This document shows, one piece after another, positions 11,320-22,300 of a stretch of 64,000 bases of DNA. The DNA is from Anseranas semipalmata. Lineage: Eukaryota > Chordata > Aves > Anseriformes > Anseranatidae. The DNA lies in contig VXAA01003401.1 of NCBI GenBank assembly GCA_013399115.1, positions 438,007 through 502,006 of the forward strand, read 5' to 3'. Made by a program: the position numbers and the translations under genes. Each line of letters starts with the position of its first letter. The first letter of the stretch is position 1. A model generated the notes under the pieces. It was not told the origin of the DNA. It ran no database searches and saw nothing but the letters and a program-made list of their open reading frames with translations.

Positions 11320-11362
11320 CGCCCCAGTGCGCGAGTGTCAGCGCGGAGGGGACCCGGCCGCC

Positions 11363-11513
11363 NNNNNNNNNNNNNNNNNNNNNNNNNNNNNNNNNNNNNN
11401 NNNNNNNNNNNNNNNNNNNNNNNNNNNNNNNNNNNNNNNNNNNNNNNNNNNNNNNNNNNNNNNNNNNNNNNNNNNNNNNNNNNNNNNNNNNNNNNNNNNN
11501 NNNNNNNNNNNNN
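11363..11513. other. Assembly gap (151 N) inside the CpG island
   Basis: A run of 151 N interrupts the richest part of the island. GC-rich first exons are often missing from avian assemblies, so the gap may hide the transcription start, the start codon or the exon 1 donor. After the gap two frames stay open for 50 codons or more on the + strand, but GC-rich sequence does this readily and I recognise no protein. Confidence 0.98.
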
Positions 11514-11664
11514 TGACATCCTGCGGCGGCACCGAGAGGAAGCCTTGGGCAGCGCTGCTGGACCACGCAGAGGCGAGCTCCTCTGGGTGTAGCCCGCGGT
11601 GCTGGGGGGAGGAAGAGGCGCGGAGGAGACCTTCCCTCGTGCCAGGCGGCCGCTGTCTGGAAAA

Positions 11665-14600
11665 GTAACTTTTCCTTGCTTCGGGTTTCTTTGGGTGCGG
11701 ACAGGCCAGGCGCTGCAGGTCTCCAGGCTTGCTGTCTGTTTAGCGTGGGGCTAATGTTGCCGTAACGTAAGGTTGCTTTCAGCCTAAAGGCTCGCCGAGG
11801 TTTAAATGGCTTTCTGTGGAGAGAGGAAGAAGAGACCTCAGCAGAGATTAAAGCCGAATCAGAGCCACGCCAGGGGGCTTGCATAGCCCGGGATTAATAC
11901 TGCTAATTGCTTAGAGACAGAAGGTAGAAAGCACTTTGCTGCTGGTTCTAGGTTTGAAAACCTCAGTACAGAGGGGGCGATGCAGTTGGTGAGAGTGACT
12001 TGATACGCTATCCATATCTCAAGGAGGATAAACTTGGTTACTGCTTGAATGAGTTGTGCTGGTGACCTGCACTCAGGTGAACTGTGAATAATTCTGCTTC
12101 AAAATCGCATGAGCAGTAAGTTTATGCTTCAGCAAAACTAGTATTTCAGTGATACTTGCTGCCCTTCGTTCCTTTTTTACGGTAGTTTGATCCTGTGCCC
12201 GAAGGCGGTCTTTATCGCCTAGGTTATGTGATGTGCCTAGAATACGAAGGAAGAACCTATTTTGTCACAGTCGCTAGATCTGGCGTGTTAGGAGGATCAC
12301 GTGTGTGTTGCCTCTCATCTGCAGCTGAACTCCCAGCGAAAGTACGGCACTTGTTAATTATCTTCAAACTAGATGTGGCCAACACTTGAGGCGTTTGTCC
12401 ATACCGGCTAGGCTTTACTGTAAGTGTGACCCCTCCGTCTGGTGGGGGTGAATGCTCTGTATCTGTGGGGTAGATATTGATGGCAGGGTTGTCCTCCAGC
12501 AGGCTGAGCAGCAGAAATGCAATATTTGAGATGTGTGAATGGGTCTGTGTGCTGCTCACTGCAATGCTTGTGTTGCGGCCCTCTGACTCGCACTATTTTT
12601 AGATGGTCTTAGTGAAAATATTAGTGTTGAAGCTCTACTACAATTACAAAAAGGTTGAACCCAGTACTTCTGCAAGACATTTGGATTACTCAAAATGGCT
12701 GTTATTTAGTTTGTTTGTTTTGTGTGAATTACATTGTAAAGCAGAAAAGAATCAAAATTGAGTTTAGCAAAACTGTCAATATGTTAAAATGTCTGTTTCC
12801 TTATGAAAAATATTTGGGGCTTGCTGTGAAAAAATTGGCATTCATGCTGTATTTTTGTTACCCGAAGTGGGTGGATCCATCCATGTGTGGAAAAAGGCTT
12901 GCCTGTTTTCCCCATTGTAATGGGAATGGATCCTGAGTCACTTGTACATTATGCGCTTGTTCTCAGCTATTTCCTGATATATTTCTTGCCTGACCAAACC
13001 CAGTATTGTCCCAGTGATGCTCTTTACGTTTTCTGCTTTAAAACTTTGTGAGTTCTGTTTGTGTGGATTTTGGGGGGGGCACAGCAGGAAGGGAGAGCAT
13101 TGATATTTTGAAGGAGAGAGGAGAGGGAGGCCTGACAGACCTTTTCTTAAACTGCCCAAATTATTGCTGCTGTTAGCAACAGTGTGTCTAAATGAAAACA
13201 TCGTTCTTGTTGTTTGTTGAGAAAGAAACCCAGGACATTCCTCTGTCCCGGCTGACGTTTGGGTAATGTTGCTCGCTCAGCCTTTCTTCAGCAACAACTT
13301 CAGCTGTTCCCGTCTCACGCGTGGGAAGGGAAGGGCTGCAGAAAAACGTGCAGAAATAGTAGGAAAATGGGTTGCTCCCAGTAACCTCTCAGGTTCTGTG
13401 CCCATTTCTTGTTGTGCCTCTGGAGAGCAAATGGTATTGGTCCGCTTCTTGGTGTTGTCACTCTTTCCTGAATGAGTATTGCCGCTAATGAAGTGCCTTG
13501 ATCTTTCTTACTCCTTACTGTTTTGGTAATGTGCTGGTTTGTGATTACAGTTTTACACGTGCTTGTTCACAGGAACCCTTCTTGTATGTCTCATGTTATC
13601 AGTTGCGCTTTCTTAATGCTCAGTATGAGAAACACCCTGTGTATTTTAACTTCACATTACTGAGACGTTAACCTTCAAGTGCAAGTGTGTTAAATTAGGC
13701 AGCAGTAACAGTTGCTTCTGTTCTAGATCTCTACCCTTCAAGCTCATGTCGCATTTATCCTATAGAAGATTTAGAGTGAGATCTGCTTTATTCCTTGCTG
13801 GTCCTCCCCTTCGCTCGTGTTCTCTTGGAGAGAGGGGGAAGGGTAAGTTCTAATCATACCACAAAGGGCAGCAGCCCAAGTGTCTCTGATCGCCTCAGAG
13901 TGCTTAATATACAAAAACGGAAGCTGAAGCTTATAAACAATAGTGAATTTATTATGGATTAACAAACAGCTATAGGCTTATGTGGTCACAGCAAAACTTC
14001 TCTGGGTGCTGCCTGCTGTTTGGTCAAGTGCTTCAAAATCCAGTCAAGTTGTAGGGAAGAAAGCTGAACAAAATGAACAAAATTGGCATGTTACAGTACA
14101 ACCTCAGTTTAACATCAAAATAAACCCAAAGCCTCTTCTCTGGTTGGTTAGCATCTTTTACCCTTTTACTGAACATGGCCTTAATGCTGCTGTTGGTGAA
14201 AGGCTATGGTCTCTTCAGTGCGTTCTCACTTAAAAATAATAAAATGAAATAGGACGAGCTTTTTTTATTATACATAGAAAATATTTTCAATGCAATTTAG
14301 ACTAGGGATCAGTGTTGCTTAATTGTTTTGCTCACCAGCATCTGACAGAGATCTACATTATGTTTTGAGATTCCAAACTTACAAATAGCATTGATCTGCT
14401 CTTGAAGTTCAAAGTAGCAACATAGACAGGCATTGTTACTTCAGTTATGGAACTGGCTTTTTAATTTGGTTTTAAAATTCATAATTACAAGGCAATATAA
14501 TATATTAGTGGTACTAGTAAACCTGACGTGGTGTCAGTTAATCTTCAACTGTGATGTCTGATGCTGTAACATTTTTCCTAATCCAAGGAGGGTTGTGTAC

Positions 14601-15115
14601 TGTAGCCTTTTTTGTGAACTATTACATAAAATAGGGGGAAAAAAAAGTATTTTACCAACAATTACCTGTCAACACAAGACATTATTTTGGGCTACATCTG
14701 TACTGTAACTGGAACCATGAAAACTGTAGTAGTTCAACATAGTTGTGATGGCAAAACACTTCAACAGATGCATTTTAAACTGGAAAAGAGCTGTTTGTGT
14801 GGGAATGAGCTGGAGAGCTTTATATAGGCTACTGGAAAAGCTGTCAGCATATAGACTAGCCCTGTGAAAAGGGACTGTTGGTGAAGGAAATGCAGAGGGG
14901 AGAGTGATCTTTCATTTTTTGCTTTGCAAGCAAACTTCTGTTTCAAAAAACTAATGGCATTCCTTCTCGAGTCTTACTTGAACGCCTCTGAGCACAAGAA
15001 AGCCTGTGCGTGCTCAAGAAGCAAAATGTTGCCTCTCTCAACTCTTCAGTGAAGATTATCTTATGTTGAATGTATATCACCGTTCCATCTGCATCCGAGG
15101 GCTGTGTTATTCCAG
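11665..15115. other. Start of AT-rich, intron-like sequence
   Basis: GC content declines from the island into AT-rich sequence with many stop codons in every frame. A possible non-coding exon at 12325-12419 is listed separately. The rest has no repeat or gene that I recognise. A pyrimidine-rich stretch and G run near 13070 and a poly(A) stretch near 14640 are ordinary. Confidence 0.5.
12325..12419 (+). other. Possible non-coding 5'UTR exon
   Basis: A good acceptor (GTTGCCTCTCATCTGCAG, ending at 12324) and a strong donor (ACT/GTAAGT at 12420) bound a 95-bp segment. Every forward frame in it contains a stop, so it could only be an untranslated exon of a transcript starting in the CpG island about 1 kb upstream. 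Paired splice-like sites at exon spacing are frequent in introns, so this is weak without RNA evidence. Confidence 0.2.
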
Positions 15116-15229
15116 GATCAGAGTAAGCACCTCTTGTACTTGCGGGCTGCAGTGTTCTGGTACCGGTATGTGTTAGCACCGTCATCCGTGTGGCTTGGTT
15201 TCACTGTGGTACTCGGGACTCTGCCTGAG
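15116..15229 (+). other. Possible coding exon, hydrophobic stretch
   Basis: A 114-bp segment (exactly 38 codons) lies between an acceptor ending TTATTCCAG and a good donor GAG/GTAAGA. Only one forward frame is open; it contains LRAAVFWYRYVLAPSSVWLG and then FTVVLGTLPE, so much of it could be a membrane segment. Both ends are phase 0. If joined to the next candidate at an acceptor at 16236, the frame would continue with HYPNNDFEGWKKSNV and stop at TAA. I do not recognise the protein. By chance a run this long is open about 16% of the time in one frame, so it is a lead only. Confidence 0.2.
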
Positions 15230-16236
15230 GTAAGACTGCAGCACCTAGCAGCTGGTTGAAAATAGCTGAACTTCTATTGTATAGTAACTTTTTTTAACAA
15301 TAAAACATTTTTTCTTTGGACAGCAGGGTGCCTAGCTCTTGGGAAGGGGGATTTAAGACAATAAGAAAATAAACTGTGGGAGCACGCTAACTTTACTGCA
15401 GCACATATCTCTGCATTTCTGTGCCTTATGGTGACTCAACAAAGACTCACAGCTCCCTCTCCCATACTTAGTGGGCAGTGGAGTAAAAGGGAAGGGACTG
15501 TGTGCAGTAGGGATTTGTCCCATCTTTGGTTTTTGAGTTGTAGCCCTTGCTACTCATACTGTCAGCTACCCATACTGTCATACTATTCACTGCTCAATTA
15601 TCTGTTCTTTCATATGTTGCCCTGGCGACTTGGAAAGGAGGGCTTAAAAACGATTGAGGGCTATCTTTTTCTCATATCCTGGCCAAACTGCTCCCATATC
15701 TTCAGATTTGAGTACAGTAAGAAAAGCAGTGGCCTAGAAAGATCAGAAAAATGCAGATGGAAGAAGAAAGAAGCAAACTCCTGATGGGAATATTTGTGCC
15801 TGAAGACAGCACAGACATCTTCAGTCTGCTCAGGTGCTCTGCAGAGCAAGTGGATGCAGCTGTAAACTGAAAATGTGTGATCCAATGTAACAGCCTTCAC
15901 ACTTGCAAATTTATTTTGTCATGTCAGTTAATCCATTGGAAACACCACATATGATATTCTACCATGTATAGTCTTCATCTGACCGGGATAGGTAGTTGGA
16001 AAGTACGTTGTGTAGAGACTGCACAGTAGCTGTGCAAATTGAATCTTTCAGAGTGTATGCTATGCTAATGATTTTTAACAACACCAGAGAACTTCTTGAG
16101 GTCTGCATACTGGTACGTTCTTCTCATACAGAAGGCCTTGTATCATTGCATTTATTTCATTTAGGTGTAGTTGTCAGGGCCCTAAAATAAAACTAGCGTA
16201 TTTTCAACTCTTTTTTTTGGATATAGGATTTTGCAG

Positions 16237-16378
16237 CATTATCCCAACAATGATTTTGAAGGATGGAAGAAAAGCAACGTGAACACTGCTGTTTTACTGT
16301 CTTCCGTACTGCATTTATGGCAGCGTCTTTAAGAAACTTCCTCATAAGGCTGTCCAGTTCAAGAGACTCCGGTGAAAT
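16237..16378 (+). other. Possible exon with a start codon
   Basis: Acceptor-like sites (T8GGATATAG at 16226 and TTTTGCAG at 16236) precede a segment ending at a strong GTGAGT donor at 16379. An ATG at 16263 in good context (GAAGGATGG), with an in-frame stop two codons upstream, opens 38 codons beginning MEEKQREHCCFTVFRTAFMA and leaves phase 2. That arrangement fits a 5'UTR plus first coding exon. I know no protein that begins this way. A second frame (HYPNNDF…) is compatible with the candidate exon at 15116, so the two readings exclude each other. Confidence 0.2.
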
Positions 16379-19300
16379 GTGAGTGATATTGTTATGCAGA
16401 GAAGTCCTAGCATTGAGCTAAAACAGCTGAAGGCTAGAGGTGAAAAAACACACTAGTGTTGTAGTTCTGAGACAGTAAAAAGAAATCCAATATGCTAATT
16501 TACAGCTGTTAGGCTAAATCTTTGTTGCTTTTGAACGGGATGCATTAATTGTAAGGAATGAATCTTGTAGTGGGAACAGTGAGAAATTATGCTATTTACT
16601 TAGGTAGCAGCCAAGCTGACAGCTAATGCAGTTGAACCAAGCAGAGGACTGCTGTCTGTGCCTAACAGAGCTTTATATATAAAGGTAGCTAATCATTTTC
16701 ATTCTAGGTACTGCTTGAAACTTCCCAATTATAGCAAATGTTGCTATAAAAAGGAAGAATGCTGGGAGTTCAGCTGCTGTAACCGTGAGGAATGCTTTCC
16801 CCCTTCAGTCCTCTCCAGCGAAGAAGGTCTCCTGCCTTTAAAAGGCAGTCTGGAAGCTGCTGCAACCTCCCACCTATCCTAGCTGCACCATGTACATCCA
16901 TTCTGCTTTTCAGCTGACCTCACGAGAGGTGTTTCCCCTGCTTTGCATGCCCTGTGAATTCTTGGCTCCGTGGGCTGTTTTCCCTGCTTTGAAAGAGCTG
17001 AAAGTAACTCGGAACCAGTAAAACAGACGTGTCCAGTCCCACGGGCAGGAAATGTTCACATGTTCCTTATTTACTCCTATTTATAGGTGTAACATCATTA
17101 CCTGTGGGATCCTAGGTTGTTTTCCCTAGATAAACCTGGGTCTGTCTGTGAGCCGCTTACGCTCAGCTCACTGTTTACCAATGAGACTTCAAGATTATTT
17201 CATATACTTTTATCAGACATGAGCCATACCTTTGCTAAACCAAAAGTTATCTGTCAGAACAACTAGTATAACATAGTCCACAGGTAAAAGAGTATCTCCA
17301 TTAAATATTAACTTGTAACATTTGTATACTGTATGTGTAGTAGTGGAAAGGTGCTGTTTGTTTGATATCCCTGGAAACTCATGTTTTTTAGTTGTAGAAG
17401 AGGTGTCAGTACTGGCAAAGAACAATTTAAACTTCTCACATCTGTTGTACCCTTATGGGTTTCTGGTTCTGAAAGGGCTCAGGGTACTAGAGAGAGTTTC
17501 TTTTCTGCCATAGTGTGAAACAAATACCAAAATGTAACTGCAGAGCCCTATTTGTGGAAGTGTCCTAGCATAATTAGTTATTGAATTCTTGCATTTGTTG
17601 GAGAAAATGCAGAAGAAATCCTGCATTTGGAAACCTGTGTTACTTTGCCTAACTGATCCAAGTTAAGTGGTTTGCTAGTTACTTGCCTTTGGTCAGTACA
17701 ATGCACGTGAATCCCGGTTTGATTTTGAGAGCGTTCTTTTTCCAGCAAGGGTTTTATTGAGGGGGAAGAAGAATATATCAATCTCAACGTTCCTAAAATA
17801 AAATGGACAATTAATTTCCTTAGAAAAAATAGCTGAATGTTCAAAAGGGTAGCAATAATTCTTGCTCACATATATCTATCTGCATGTTACCTTCTCTGAT
17901 TTTATTCTGGCATCATTATTCATGCAGGCCGGTAGGTTAAGATGCTCATCTGGCTGAAAACTAATCCATTTTTTTCCCTTCCCGTTTTTTCTCTCTTAAG
18001 ATTACTTTTCAGCTAAATGAGTTCCTGTAGCCTGCTTGTGTAGCCACATGAGTAATGTTAATGGCACTAGGGAGCTGGTGGGAACGTAAAGCTCTGGGAA
18101 GAAGAGGGACGCTCTTTGGTGGCAGCAAGGGTTTAAATCAATTGAATGTAATCATGAAGTGATGTGATTATTAGTGGTAATTACTCTGTAAATAATTAGC
18201 GACTTTCTGATGATGTATTCTTCTGCTTGAACTGTTTGGAGGAACTGTGGAATATATGAAAATATGAGATGCTCTGCCTAGGCTGGCGTCTTGGAGCAGG
18301 CAACGGGCTCAAAGCTCTGTCAGAGTTGCTGTCCTACTTTGTCACATTCAGTTTATAGCTAAATTATAAATATACTTATAGGAAACTGGTTATTGATGTA
18401 TAACTCAGAATTTATAATTTATTCTAAACCGGGTTTCATCTACCTGAGAAAAGCGCTGGCTCTCCCATGGTGTGAATGTGAAGGCAGTGGAATTTCGGGT
18501 GCCTGGCTGAATCCAGCAGTCTGACTGAAGGCAGTTTTCAGGAAGCCTGGTTCACGCATGACGGCCTATATAGCTTTGCCATATTTCACTGGCAGTTTCC
18601 ATCTGTTACATCTACTGGATGTGGGCCCAGAGCAAGCATACTTGAAAGAGTAAAATTAATAAGAGACTGCAGTTTTTAGATAGCTGTGTGTACAAGTTTG
18701 AACTCGGTATTGTCAGATCTGCATATTCTGCAGTCACTGCTGACCTATTAAAGAACTTTAATGTGGGTCTCTGCTAGTGGAATGCTATTGAAGTAATCTC
18801 GTGCATCGCCTTTAACCCATGTCCCGCCTTCTAAAAACAGTGATAAGGCTGTGAAATCTACTTACTGGGTTCAGTTTCTAAATGCTCTCCTTAGCAGTTT
18901 GTCCACCGATCTTACTCTGCAATAAAAAGAAAGAAATTTAGCCTGTCTCCTTCAATGTAGTAAACTTTATAATGAATAATTTTATTTGTTTCTGCAGCCG
19001 TGTTGTTGATAGTATTACTGGAGGCTGTTATGTCAGTGGCACTACTTAAGGAAGAACTGTTGTCTCATGACTGACTGCTCCAGCACTTCAGAAAGTTGCA
19101 CTCTAGGAGCTTTCCTGCTCCTGAGGCTACGTGTGATAATTGTAAATAATTTAATTGTGGAGTTAGAATGAGGACTATAACTGTAAATGGCTGAACAGCA
19201 GTACTATTATTTTAGCATTTGGAGGAAAAAAATGGTAGTTCTGTCTGAAGTTGTTTTTTGTTCTGCCAACCAAGAGAAACTGGTCAGGGTGCAAGTTCTT

Positions 19301-22300
19301 CACCCAATCCACAAAACTGTTTATGACTGTGGAAGAAAAGGGACAACATGAGCATTGGACACATGCATTTAATATATACGTGTGTGTGTGTGTGTGTGTG
19401 TATATATTCTGATTTGTCAAGGCCCTGAAGAATGTCAGAAATTAAACTGGAATCAAGACAGGGATGACTGTCATAGATCAAATTCTTACTCTGAACATTC
19501 AGAGTAAATCCATTAAGCTAAAATGCAAGCATGCAGAAGAGCATTTTTAACAACTGTCTTACGGCTTTGGTGCTTAGGGCAAAGTCAAAATGAGCCAGGG
19601 GCTGTAACTCAAGCTCTTCAGAATGCCTGCATGCATTTTTTTCACTGCACAGGTTAGAAGGGTGTGCACTGAATATTGTTATCATCAGTGTTCAGTGGCT
19701 GGATCGCTGCTGTTCCTTCCCTACACTGCAATGTGTAAATAGTTGGCACTTTCACCTGGGAAGGTTCCTGGTTATTTATACATAAAGCACAGAGTGCGTG
19801 TCAAACAGCTTGTGTAGAGGCGTCCTTGAGATTGATTTTAAGATTTTCTTTTTTTTGAACTACTTCATTTCACAACCTTAATGCTCCCTCAGTATAAATT
19901 CTTTTTGTATGGTGCTTCTTAAAACAGCAGGGAGTTGTTCAGGAAAGGCTTTGTTTCGCACGGTGTATTTTAACAGGTTATGCAAAACTGGAGAGGGTTG
20001 GTTTTTGCAACAAGGTGTTTTGTGTCCGCTGTGCGGATGAGACTACTTGGGCTCGGGTTACAGGGTTAACTATATGGTTTCACGTTTGTGTCAGGTGTGA
20101 TAAATGATAAGTAGCTTTCTTTCCAGTCAGTCTTCTCTGGTGGTATGCAGGTGTTGCTGGAACTCTAGTCTGCAACCTTCATGCCTGTCATGTCTTACAG
20201 AGTACTAGTGTGTGGCTGCTAGCCGTCGGTTATAAGAGGGACCAAGTCCGTAGTGAGGGTTAGTAACTTCTGTTAGACCAACAGATGTACTTGGGGAAGG
20301 AGGAAGAAGCTTTGGGGCATACTTGTATCTCTTGTTTATGTTAATAGACTGTCTGGAACAAAACCAGGTTAATACTACAGCTCCATGTTGGCTGGCTAAA
20401 TCTTGCCTGCTGATTTAGCAAGGGGCTTGTATCCTCTTTTTAAGGACCTGAGCAGCCTACACTCAAAAAGCCACAGGTGGGCTCTGGCCTTGCCATTACT
20501 AAGGTTATGTGTATCTCTTCTGGGAAAGGAATGAGAAATTGGAGTGCTTGCAGGTTCTGGTTTAGGTTATGCAGAGCCTCAGATAAGCCTTATCCCCTCC
20601 TATGTCTTCTGTTCTTTAGTTCTGCGAGCCACCCTTGGTTCATATGTAATTTCTTACTTTCTTACTTTGTAATTTCTCTTACTGGGTTTTGCTCAATTGT
20701 AGTCAGCCTTGCAAGGTAGAGGGTCTGTTGGGTGCCCCTGTGCTGCTGGATTTTCAGGCATTAAGGAGTATTGCTTCTTTCTGCACAGTGTTCCTCTTCT
20801 GGATGGGCATCTAGCAGTAGCCGTTCTTATTCTGTCCCTTTCTCATTTGATTATGATGGTACTGTTGTTTTTGAGCAATTTTTGAAGGCCACCCTGACAT
20901 TTCACTTATTTCTGATGCATTTATTATTGTTTCAGTTTAGGCTTTTACCACGTGGTTTGGTGTAGCACAGGCGCTTGCTTTGACTCATGGGTGCTATTCA
21001 AAATGCTGACTGTGGTGGCTTGCATTCTGAGAGCCCCAGAGCGTCTGCAGTGCGGGTTTCTCTCTTGCCCCACCCTGCTGAATGTGGCAGTACTTGCCCG
21101 AGTCACTGGAGCCTGTTGAGGCTTGAGCTGGCGGTGTGAACTGCGATGGGAACTCCTCTTTGAAAGGGGAGATTCTCTGTTGAAGCGTGTAATACGCAGC
21201 CAGGTATTTAGCTGCAAGCTTATAGGCAGCGTGGCTGGTTTACTTCTTAGAGGGGTGGCCTTCCGGTTGTTGCATTGCACTATAAGGTTGTTTTTGTTGT
21301 TGTTTTTAAAGTGTTTATAAGTGTTTTCCAGGCTTGTGTTTCAGGCAAGATGTGCCTAGTCATCCACAAAAATGCTGTTACTGTATGTGGTATAACCCTC
21401 CAGGTGGGCAAAATATTATTTATGTGTTCGCAGACTTGCTTTTTCTCATCACTGTTAATAGAATCAAGGCTCTAGTTTAAATCAAGCACATCTTGGTTTC
21501 AGGTGGAGCGAAAGCTTATTAGGTTGACTGGTTAGGAACACTTGAAGTTAATCATCTTGCTAATGGAGAAATATTTTCTGCAGTTCATGAAACAGGCAGC
21601 ATAACCACTGCCTTGCAGAACAAAGTCACTTGCTGGTTTACTTTTTCAGCAGAAATGTAAGTAGTCTTTTTTAAGTAAATAGAATAAGAAACATTCTCAC
21701 TTAACAGATGTATTAAATTCCCATGTTCATACACTCTATTCTGAAAAATGGGCTCTTATTTTCCAGTTCTCAATTTCTTGAGAAGGAAGTATCTTTATTA
21801 TAAAGACAGCCTCATTTCAGCGCGTTGGTTCTAATTGTTGAGGGTGTGTCGGCTATCCTGAGTATTTCTGAGCCAAGTCAAAAATGTCGAATAAAAGGAT
21901 GTTAAATATTTCTTTGGGCATAGCAAATTAAGCTAACATGAAGATTGCTTAACTTCTGAATGACAACTTCTGCAAAGGTTTTAATGTATTTTAATAGATA
22001 CATCTCAAATTCATTCATTTAACTTAATTAGACTTTTTGCATAGAAGAGCGTTCGTGCAATCACAAGCAGTAAAAAGGAAGCAAACCTGAGAGTGCATGA
22101 GGGATATCACCAGAGTAATGGTCCACAGCATGAAGAACAGCATTTGCTCTTAGAGTAAGCAGGTATAATTTAAGTAAAGAGGAAGCAAATAAAGGAAGAA
22201 AAGTGCTTGAACGTAGAATAAGACTTTGCTAGCATGCACATCATCGTTTCTCAGATGGGTATAACAAAGGAATAGTAATGATTTTCTATTATTGCTAAGA

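Larger units (their letters stand above)
10780..11664. promoter_or_regulatory. CpG-island promoter
   Basis: GC content and CpG density rise sharply compared with both sides, with long runs such as GGCGGCCGGCGGGGCGGCGC and a NotI site (GCGGCCGC, 11193-11200). Inside are a ZNF143/THAP11-type element, two ETS boxes, a YY1-like AAAATGGAGG and several GC boxes. These are the usual contents of a TATA-less housekeeping promoter. The first exon probably begins between about 11250 and the gap, or lies within it. The long AT-rich, intron-like sequence to the right makes + strand transcription more likely, but a minus-strand or bidirectional promoter is not excluded. A possible exon 1 donor (GGAAAA/GTAACT) lies at 11665. 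Confidence 0.85.

Noticed and set aside
10871..11668. 265-codon frame across the N gap
   Set aside because: It includes about 50 unknown codons of the gap and GC-rich sequence that rarely has stops. Its upstream part would lie in the promoter.
12195..12389. 64-codon frame just after the island
   Set aside because: It crosses the better-supported acceptor at 12324 and has no recognisable domain.
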